Source: an uncultured Pseudomonadales bacterium
GTDB taxonomy: Bacteria > Pseudomonadota > Gammaproteobacteria > Pseudomonadales > Pseudohongiellaceae
Length of the DNA stretch: 64,000 bases
Direction of reading: 5' to 3'
Assembly: GCA_943842505.1 (NCBI GenBank)
Contig: CALTDI010000019.1
Coordinates: forward strand, 17,574-81,573
Shown here: positions 57,878 to 64,000 of the stretch, piece by piece
How positions within the stretch are numbered: the first letter of the stretch is position 1
Layout: every line of letters starts with the position of its first letter
Made by a program: the position numbers and the translations under genes
Notes under the pieces: model-generated
The model's database searches: none
What the model was told of the DNA's origin: nothing
What the model saw: only the letters and a program-made list of their open reading frames with translations

Positions 57878-58585
57878 GTGTCAGTGGAAAAAAGAGTAAT
57901 TGTAGCTCTGGACTTTAATTCGGCAGATGCGGCCTTGCATCTTGTTGATAGTCTGGATGCCAGTCTGTGTCGCCTAAAGATCGGCAAGGAGTTGTTCACT
58001 GCCTGTGGGCCCGACCTGGTGAAGCAGATACAAGATCGCGGCTTCGAAATTTTCCTGGATCTTAAGTTTCATGACATTCCAACTACGGTGGCGAAGGCAG
58101 CCAAGGTTGTAGGGGATATGGGGGTCTGGATGTTTAACGTTCATGCCTCTGGAGGCCAAGCTATGATGGAGGCCGCGCGGGAGGCCCTGTTGGAATTCGA
58201 TGAAGGGCGCCCGAAGCTTGTCGCGGTAACCATACTAACTAGCCTCGCGCAAGAAGACCTCAGTCAAATAGGGTTCGAACGTACTCCTGAGGGGCAGGTG
58301 AGTAAGCTGGCTTTCCTAACTCGTGATGCGGGTCTCGATGGTGTGGTGTGTTCTGCTGCAGAGACGCGCTTGCTAAGGGCTCAGTTACCGAAAGATTTCT
58401 ATTTAGTAACCCCGGGCATCCGTCGGGCAGAAGATGCGGCGGGGGACCAGAAGCGTGTTCTCGGCCCCGCGGATGCGATACGCAGTGGCAGTAATTTTCT
58501 CGTAGTTGGCCGGCCAATTACCCAGGCTGACTCTCCGAACGAGGTGCTCAAGGAGTTTAATTCCGCCATAGCTAGCGTTAGCTAA
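57878..58585 (+). CDS. pyrF: orotidine 5'-phosphate decarboxylase
   Basis: About 235 residues, starting at GTG 57878 after AGCAGGGATGGG and 14 bp past lapB. IVALDFNSADAALHLVD, the catalytic LDLKFHDIPTTVAKA, and the phosphate loop VTPGIRRAE .. VGRPITQADSP are present. It gives UMP, last step of the pathway in which pyrC also works. Order lapA-lapB-pyrF is as in E. coli. Confidence 0.95.
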   Translation: MSVEKRVIVALDFNSADAALHLVDSLDASLCRLKIGKELFTACGPDLVKQIQDRGFEIFLDLKFHDIPTTVAKAAKVVGDMGVWMFNVHASGGQAMMEAAREALLEFDEGRPKLVAVTILTSLAQEDLSQIGFERTPEGQVSKLAFLTRDAGLDGVVCSAAETRLLRAQLPKDFYLVTPGIRRAEDAAGDQKRVLGPADAIRSGSNFLVVGRPITQADSPNEVLKEFNSAIASVS

Positions 58586-58663
58586 TTTCTTTACTAAGCT
58601 ATTGTGTACAGCGCAATGCTGTTTACACCTACATTTGTTAACTATAGCGATAAGGAAATTACT

Positions 58664-58973
58664 ATGAGTAGATTTGCGATTCCTAGACTGGCGATTGCCG
58701 CTTTGCTGTTGGCGTTTGCAACAGTTGGCCTGGCAGTTGAAGCACAGCCTGACACCACCCAGCAAGTTCAAGTGCTAGACATTAATAGTGCAGATGCTAG
58801 CGGCGATAGCCGCGGCGCTGGATGGCATTGGTTTGACCAAGGCGCAGGAAATTGTCGCCTACAGAGAAATGTTTGGCAGCTTCCATTCTGTGGAAGAGCT
58901 GGCTGAAGTGAAAGGCATTGGAGCTGCTACGATTGAGAAGAACAGGCAGCGCATAATAGTCGTAAATAAGTAG
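58664..58973 (+). pseudogene. ComEA-like helix-hairpin-helix protein, frame broken once
   Basis: From ATG 58664 a signal peptide (FAIPRLAIAALLLAFATVGLA) is followed by VQVLDINSADA. The frame then breaks by one extra A near 58799, and the two helix-hairpin-helix motifs continue in the next frame: IAAALDGIGLTKAQEIVAYRE and VEELAEVKGIGAATIEKNRQ. The restored protein, about 102 residues, is a single-domain exported ComEA-like protein that would bind DNA. An intrinsic terminator follows. Confidence 0.82.
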
Positions 58974-58989
58974 CGGCTTTCGCTCGATA

Positions 58990-59026
58990 AGGCACTTTCA
59001 CTATGTTTTGAAAGTGCCTGATTTTA
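58990..59026 (+). terminator. rho-independent terminator after the ComEA-like gene
   Basis: Perfect 11-bp stem AGGCACTTTCA/TGAAAGTGCCT with an 8-base loop followed by GATTTTATT, 16 bp after the stop. Confidence 0.85.
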
Positions 59027-59051
59027 TTACTGAAAATATCTCAAAGCCCGC

Positions 59052-59057
59052 TATAAT
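59052..59057 (+). promoter_or_regulatory. candidate -10 element for the WecA/WbpL-like gene
   Basis: TATAAT, 37 bp upstream of the start and after the terminator; -35 not clear. Confidence 0.4.
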
Positions 59058-59094
59058 AAGCTCTCTAAACTGTCTGCGAACGAGCTTGAATTAG

Positions 59095-60108
59095 ATGTCA
59101 CTCCTGCTATTGATTAGCCTGTTGTTTATTGGCTCTGCACTCCTCACTGGGCTGTTTCGCTCAGTGGCGCAGCGCGCTAGGCTTAATGATGTCCCTGTCT
59201 CCAGAAGCGCCCATTCTGCCCCTGTTCCCGTCGGGGGAGGGCTGTCGATAGTTGTGTTGCTTCTGCTTGTCGCCGGCTATGGATATTCTGTTGAGATTAT
59301 TCGGATAAATGAGTTAGCTGCTCTAATGGCCGGCCTGGTAATTGCCTGCATCGGTATGGTGGACGATGTGAAGCAATTAGATATCCGCTGGCGCATACCG
59401 GCGCAGTTTCTGGCCTCAATCTATGTGGTCTATTGCCTGGGCGATGTGCCTGCTATCGATTTCGGCCTCTTCGTGTTTCCTGAGTCTTTATTGCTTAACG
59501 TAATTGCGGTATTCGCGCTTGTTTGGTTGCTAAACTTATTCAATTTTATGGATGGAATAGACGGTATAGCGGCGACCGAACTTATCGCCGTGAACCTGAT
59601 TTCGATAGTGATTGTTATAAATACCGATGAGCTCATAACGCTACTCTCGGCGGGTTTAGCCGCTGCAGCAGGAGGGTTCCTGCTCTGGAACTGGTCCCCG
59701 GCTAAAATATTTATGGGCGATGTGGGTAGCAGCTTTATTGGCTTCAGCCTGGGGGTCATGGCGCTGCTATCTATGCACCATGGCAGCATGACGGTATGGA
59801 CCTGGGTGTTACTGGTAGGGGTGTTCATAGTGGATGCCACCCTGACCCTGTTCAATCGGTTCAGGCGCAAACAACGCTGGGTCGAGGGGCACGCATCACA
59901 TGCCTATCAAAACGCAGCCAGGCACTACAAGAGTCACGCGAAAGTGACGATAACGGTATTAATGATTAACCTCTTTTGGCTGGGGCCCTTGGCATGGCTG
60001 TCTATGCAATACCCCGAAATGGGGCTGGTCATCGCTATCGTTGGCCTGCTACCTTTAGTATTACTAGCCAGGCGCTTCGGTGCAGGGGTCGAGCAATTTA
60101 CGCCTTAG
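59095..60108 (+). CDS. undecaprenyl-phosphate glycosyl-1-phosphate transferase (WecA/WbpL type)
   Basis: 337 residues, about ten membrane helices. Family motifs are GMVDDVKQLDIRWR, NFMDGIDGIAATE and MGDVGSSFIGFSLG, plus a C-terminal HASHAYQ. It starts O-antigen or related glycan synthesis by moving a sugar phosphate to undecaprenyl phosphate. wbpM follows, as at the end of Pseudomonas O-antigen loci, but no glycosyltransferase, wzx, wzy or wzz is present here. Confidence 0.9.
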   Translation: MSLLLLISLLFIGSALLTGLFRSVAQRARLNDVPVSRSAHSAPVPVGGGLSIVVLLLLVAGYGYSVEIIRINELAALMAGLVIACIGMVDDVKQLDIRWRIPAQFLASIYVVYCLGDVPAIDFGLFVFPESLLLNVIAVFALVWLLNLFNFMDGIDGIAATELIAVNLISIVIVINTDELITLLSAGLAAAAGGFLLWNWSPAKIFMGDVGSSFIGFSLGVMALLSMHHGSMTVWTWVLLVGVFIVDATLTLFNRFRRKQRWVEGHASHAYQNAARHYKSHAKVTITVLMINLFWLGPLAWLSMQYPEMGLVIAIVGLLPLVLLARRFGAGVEQFTP

Positions 60109-60159
60109 CTAAGAAGCGAATTTACTACTGAATTTAGTTAGAGATCTGAAAGGAATAGC

Positions 60160-62145
60160 ATGGACTTGAAGACCATTCCACTATCGCGATCGGTAAAGCA
60201 GATACTAATGATGCTTGCCGATGCGTTCATGATTGTGACGGCTTTGGCGCTCTCCTATGCCTTGCTTGGTAAAGATTTCTTCGGTCAGGAGCAACGCTTC
60301 TACTTCTACCTCTCTCTGGCTACGACGGTTAGCATTCTGGTGTTTATCCGCATAGGGCTGTACAGGGCTCTTGTGCTCTACATGGGGCTGCAGAGTGGTT
60401 TTCTCATATTGCAGGGCGTTACTGCAGCTAGCAGTCTGTTTGCTGCCTCCTATTTCTTTGTAAAAACCCGGAGTCTTCCGACTTATCGATCCTGCCTATT
60501 TTCTGGATGATTGCGCTCTTGTTGATTGGGGGCGTGCGCTTCCTTGCCAAGGTTCTTTTGCAAAGCCTGATTCAGAACTTTCGGCCCAAAGAGCCGGTGA
60601 TCATCTACGGCGCCGGTAGTTCTGGTATGCAGCTGTTGGTAGCGCTGCAGAATGGAGATCAGTATCTGCCAGTCGCCTTTGTAGATGATAGTCATAATAT
60701 GCTTGGCAATACGGTCCATGGGATTCGTGTTTATAGTCCGAATTCTCTGTATGAATTGATAGAGAGTTATTCGGTACGACAGATATTTTTAGCGATACCT
60801 TCGGCGACTCACGGTGAGCGTAAGGAGATTTTGAATCGCCTTGAACATTTGCCGGTTCATGTGAAGACAGTGCCGGACCTGTTCGATATGGTGTCCGGTA
60901 AGGTGGGCGTCGATGAGATTCGAGAGATAGATATAGAAGATCTCCTCGGTCGCGATATCGTTCCTCCTAACCCTGAGCTGTTAGGAGCCTGTATCACGGC
61001 TCAATCGGTTATGGTAACGGGAGCGGGGGGCTCAATAGGGTCAGAGCTATGCCGGCAAATAATAGAGATCAATCCCTCCAGATTAGTCTTGCTGGATTCC
61101 TTTGAGTTTGGACTTTATAAACTGGAGGCAGAACTTGTTGAGAAACTGCAGGGCGTCGAAGGCGGCGATAAGATTGAAATTGTCGCATTGCTAGGGTCGA
61201 TCGGGAACAGATTGCAGATGGAGCATGCAATCAAGACCTTCGAAGTAGACACCCTCTATCATGCGGCGGCATATAAGCAAGTTCCAATGGTCGAGAAGAA
61301 TGTTGTTGAGGGAGTGCAAAATAATATATTTGGCACCTTGGTCTCAGCGCAAGCGGCGGAAAAATTTAAAGTCAAAAACTTTGTCCTCATTTCTACGGAC
61401 AAGGCCGTGCGGCCGACCAATATCATGGGTGCGACAAAGAGATTCGCTGAGCAAGTTTTGCAGGCGATGGCGGTTCGCAAAAGTTCAACAAAATTTAGCA
61501 TGGTGCGATTCGGTAATGTCTTGGGCTCTTCGGGTTCTGTGGTACCGCTGTTTCGACATCAGATAAGCATTGGTGGGCCGGTTACTGTGACCCATCCGGA
61601 GGTTACCCGCTATTTCATGACGGTACAGGAAGCTGCGCAGCTGGTTATTCAGGCTGGCTCGATGGCAAGCGGTGGCGACGTCTTCGTCCTCGACATGCTT
61701 GAACCGATTAAGATCATCGACCTGGCAAAGAAGATGGTTCATCTGATGGGCTATGAAGTTAAGGATGAAAACTCCTATAGGGGAGACATCGCGATCGAAT
61801 ATACGGGATTACGCCCTGGTGAAAAGCTCTACGAGGAGTTATTGATCGGTGAGTCGGTAAGCGGCACCTGAACACCCGAAGATACTGCGAGCGGAAGAAG
61901 AGACTCTGTCCTGGGATGATTTAGAGAGTCTGCTCAACAAGATGGACCTTTCCTGTAAGAAGGTTGACCTGCAGGAAATCCGCAACTTACTGAAGGAAGC
62001 GGTTCCCGGCTTTGAGTCGAGCGAGGAAGCTGGCGATCATCTATTGGATGAGAGTGTAGCGAAGGTCAGCGTAGAGGGGGAGGCATTAGCCCAAGATAAA
62101 AGTGTGACGAATGCTGCGAAAGTTACGCCTTTGTTTAAAGACTAG
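60160..62145 (+). pseudogene. wbpM: WbpM-type nucleotide-sugar 4,6-dehydratase, frame broken twice
   Basis: A restored length of about 661 codons fits the membrane-anchored WbpM/CapD family. Part 1 (60160-60510) has four membrane helices and ends out of frame after KTRSLP near 60480, where one base is missing. Part 2 (about 60490-61871) carries the first Rossmann domain (VIIYGAGSSGMQLLVAL) and the catalytic domain: TGAGGSIGSELCRQI, ISTDKAVRPTNIMGATKR with Met where short-chain enzymes have Tyr, and YTGLRPGEKLYEELL. Part 3 begins at 61870 after one extra T and reads EHPKILRAEEETLSWDDLESL to the end. The enzyme makes the 4-keto-6-deoxy sugar for the adjacent glycan pathway. Confidence 0.88.
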
Positions 62146-62282
62146 TTAAGAGCTAGTCTCAGGAGCCAATAAGTTCGACACCCCACACGCCTGAGATCGT
62201 CACGAAATTCGAACCCGTCTATCCCCTCTATCAGACGAGAACGAGTTCGGACTCCATGTCTACGATCACGTTAGTCGCTGTC

Positions 62283-62852
62283 TTACTGACGCTTTGCCGA
62301 TGTGATTATAACCGGCTCTGTAGGGACGTTCTGGTAGCCTCTGCTAGTCGCAGTCTCAACGACTGCAATTTGATCGACCACATCCATTCCCTCTATGACT
62401 TCTCCAAATACGGCATAGCCGAAACCTCGCGACGTCTCGTCGGTATGGTTGAGGAAGTCATTGTTCACCAGGTTGATGAAGAACTGGCTGGTAGCACTGT
62501 CAACGACGTTGGTTCGTGCCATTGCCAGAGTGCCCCGGTCGTTCGGCAGAGAAGACGAAGCCTCGTTCTTGATCTGCTCATAGGTGGATTTTTGCACCAT
62601 GTCAGTATCAAAGCCGCCGCCCTGGATCATGAAGCCAGGAATTACGCGATGAAAGACTAGCCCATCGAAAAAGCTGTTATCTGTATAGCGCAGAAAATTC
62701 TCAACTGAAATAGGCGCCTTGTCTGCCCAAAGTTCGATCTTGATGGTGCCTTTGTTTGTCTCCATGACAACGATCGGGTTGTCCTGAGCCTGCGAAAGCG
62801 AGCTCATAAATAGTGGTATGACAAGGAATAGAGATAAAAGTGTTTTTCGCAT
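62283..62852 (-). CDS. exported peptidyl-prolyl cis-trans isomerase, PpiA/PpiB type
   Basis: About 189 residues from ATG 62850-62852, after a strong TTGGAGGCAACCT site; an ATG 13 codons upstream is less likely. Signal peptide ([23 protein letters not shown]). The core is standard: [81 protein letters not shown]. Third exported cyclophilin of the window. Confidence 0.93.
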   Translation of the reverse strand: MRKTLLSLFLVIPLFMSSLSQAQDNPIVVMETNKGTIKIELWADKAPISVENFLRYTDNSFFDGLVFHRVIPGFMIQGGGFDTDMVQKSTYEQIKNEASSSLPNDRGTLAMARTNVVDSATSQFFINLVNNDFLNHTDETSRGFGYAVFGEVIEGMDVVDQIAVVETATSRGYQNVPTEPVIITSAKRQ

Positions 62853-63132
62853 AGGTTGCCTCCAATATAGCGGGTATGCCTGAATTTCCAAGCCGCTAAC
62901 TATACATTAATTGGTCTAGGCTTAACCACAGGTGAATCACGCCAGCGGCAAGGGGCTTACTAGCTTCGACCCGACTTGTTGTTTGTGCGGATCTGCTGCG
63001 GATAGGGTTGAAGCAGGGGCTATTGGGCCTATCGTGAGCGTCTTGCCTAAAGACTCAGTCATAAAGCGCGTTAAATAGGGCCCTGCAGAAAGAGAAAACC
63101 CGCATAGCTGTTGGGCTATACGGGTTTTTGTT
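62853..63132. other. intergenic region between cyclophilin and tRNA-Asn
   Basis: 280 bp. Apart from the tRNA terminator no element or gene is supported. Confidence 0.4.
63095..63128 (-). terminator. terminator downstream of tRNA-Asn
   Basis: Stem AAAACCCG/CGGGTTTT, one mismatch, then ATAGC/GCTAT, loop of six bases. On the minus strand it ends in TTTTCTCTTTCT. Confidence 0.8.
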
Positions 63133-63207
63133 TGGCTGCCCAACCAAGACTCGAACTTGGAACCAAGTGATTAACAGTCACCTACTCTACCATTGAGCTA
63201 TTGGGCA
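63133..63207 (-). tRNA. tRNA-Asn (anticodon GTT)
   Basis: 75 nt including an encoded CCA. Acceptor TGCCCAA/TTGGGCA, anticodon loop with GTT (CTGTTAA), T-arm with GTTCGAGTC. Discriminator base is G. Confidence 0.95.
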
Positions 63208-63258
63208 TCATTTGCGGCTATACAGATGTTGGTCAGAGTATAGCTGCGAACCGCGCGT

Positions 63259-63287
63259 ATACTAATGACAAAACCCGACTTGGTCAA
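63259..63287 (-). promoter_or_regulatory. candidate tRNA-Asn promoter
   Basis: On the minus strand TTGACC (63282-63287) and TAGTAT (63259-63264) with a 17-bp spacer, about 50 bp upstream of the tRNA. -35 is one base from consensus. Confidence 0.5.
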
Positions 63288-63373
63288 TACTCATGGCCGC
63301 CAAAGTCCCCATCTGTCTTAATCGGATTGGCTGTTGTAACCTTAGGGGTTTACTTCGCGCCGGAAAATCTGTC

Positions 63374-64000
63374 ATGCCAAGCCAGTTCATACTACATTCG
63401 AATTTCAAGCCAGCAGGGCATCAGCCGGAAGCGATAGAAGGTCTTGTAGAGGGGTTGAACGACGGTTTGCATGCCCAGACCCTGCTAGGTGTGACGGGCT
63501 CCGGTAAGACCTTCACCATCGCTAATGTTATAGAGCGTATGCAGAGACCTGCTCTGATAATGGCGCCAAATAAGACCCTGGCCGCCCAGCTGTACGGTGA
63601 ATTCAAAGAGTTTTTCCCAAAGAACGCGATTGAGTACTTCGTCTCTTATTACGACTACTACCAGCCCGAGGCCTATGTGCCTGCGTCCGATGTCTATATT
63701 GAAAAGGATGCATCGATCAATGACCATATAGAGCAGATGCGCCTGTCGGCCACCAAGGCCCTGCTGGAGAGGGACGATGTGATCGTGGTCGCCACGGTTT
63801 CTGCCATCTACGGCCTGGGTGATCCGAACTCCTATCTGAAGATGGTCGTGCACCTGGATAGAGGAGACAAGATCGATCAGCGCAATCTAATCCGTAGGCT
63901 AACCGATCTGCAATATACGCGTAATGACATGGAGTTACGGCGTGCCACCTACCGGGTGCGCGGCGATGTTATCGATATCTATCCGGCAGAGTCCGAGCGG
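63374..64000 (+). CDS. uvrB: excinuclease ABC subunit B, partial
   Basis: 209 N-terminal residues before the window ends. Walker [35 protein letters not shown], the beta-hairpin segment [19 protein letters not shown] that clamps DNA at lesions, and [12 protein letters not shown]. With UvrA and UvrC it carries out nucleotide-excision repair. Start ATG 63374 fits the family N-terminus. No LexA box was recognised upstream. Confidence 0.96.
   Translation, partial: MPSQFILHSNFKPAGHQPEAIEGLVEGLNDGLHAQTLLGVTGSGKTFTIANVIERMQRPALIMAPNKTLAAQLYGEFKEFFPKNAIEYFVSYYDYYQPEAYVPASDVYIEKDASINDHIEQMRLSATKALLERDDVIVVATVSAIYGLGDPNSYLKMVVHLDRGDKIDQRNLIRRLTDLQYTRNDMELRRATYRVRGDVIDIYPAESER

Noticed and set aside
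62937..63143. 68-codon reading frame next to tRNA-Asn
   Set aside because: It overlaps the terminator and the tRNA 3' end and lacks a ribosome-binding site.
63210..63373. LexA box upstream of uvrB
   Set aside because: No CTG-N10-CAG palindrome of acceptable quality was found.

Overview
This window reads as a chromosome segment of a free-living gammaproteobacterium. The inference rests on gene content and order: nrdA with an N-terminal ATP-cone, rsx/rnf followed by nth, the ccmABCDEFGHI series, yciI-ispZ // yciO-trpS-scpAB-rluB, the yciK-mupP-ubiG-mtaD group beside gyrA, and pheA-(tyrA::aroA fusion)-cmk-rpsA-ihfB. This is the Pseudomonas-like arrangement, with several genes missing from it. 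I saw no phage, transposase, plasmid function or CRISPR array.

Layout. 0-2.5 kb: end of a small membrane protein gene, an exported cyclophilin, a DUF5062-like protein, a MobA-like nucleotidyltransferase and an unknown small protein. 2.5-7.4 kb: class Ia ribonucleotide reductase (nrdB, nrdA) and a 0.7 kb control region with two NrdR-box-like sites and a triple 11-bp repeat. 7.4-14.6 kb: argF, an orphan hydantoinase-B gene, grxD, rnt, pyrC, argG, nth. 14.6-19.3 kb: electron-transport operon rsxABCD-E without rsxG. 19.4-24.4 kb: HtrA-like protease, metG, rubredoxin, dcd. 24.9-33.1 kb: a lone fliA sigma factor, then the complete cytochrome c maturation operon ccmA-I. 33.2-38.6 kb: LysE exporter, moaA, moaB, an unlisted 37-residue membrane peptide gene with its own terminator, xthA, a second exported cyclophilin, yciI, ispZ. 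38.7-47 kb: yciO, trpS, scpA, scpB (with a hexanucleotide repeat), rluB, yciK, mupP, ubiG, mtaD. 47.4-64 kb: gyrA, pheA without a chorismate mutase domain, tyrA-aroA fusion, cmk, rpsA, ihfB, lapA, lapB, pyrF, comEA-like gene, a WecA/WbpL-type transferase, wbpM, a third exported cyclophilin, tRNA-Asn and the start of uvrB.

The most consistent oddity is single-base frame breaks inside otherwise well-conserved genes: nrdA (1), argF (3), hydantoinase B (3), rnt (1), lapB (1), comEA (1), wbpM (2). They fall in two clusters, 6.3-11 kb and 56.6-62 kb, and none was noticed in the conserved genes between. The protein sequence is conserved on both sides of each break. Residual assembly error is the simplest explanation, but read data are needed to exclude real decay. 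Genes affected are given here as whole, disrupted units.

The best candidates for new biology are the 37-aa membrane peptide with its iterated GTAACA upstream motif, the 11-bp-period repeat between nrdA and argF, the rsx operon lacking rsxG, the CcmE protein with Phe in place of the conserved heme-ligand Tyr, the fliA gene standing alone beside ccmA, and the gyrA-pheA junction where serC and the chorismate mutase domain are missing.
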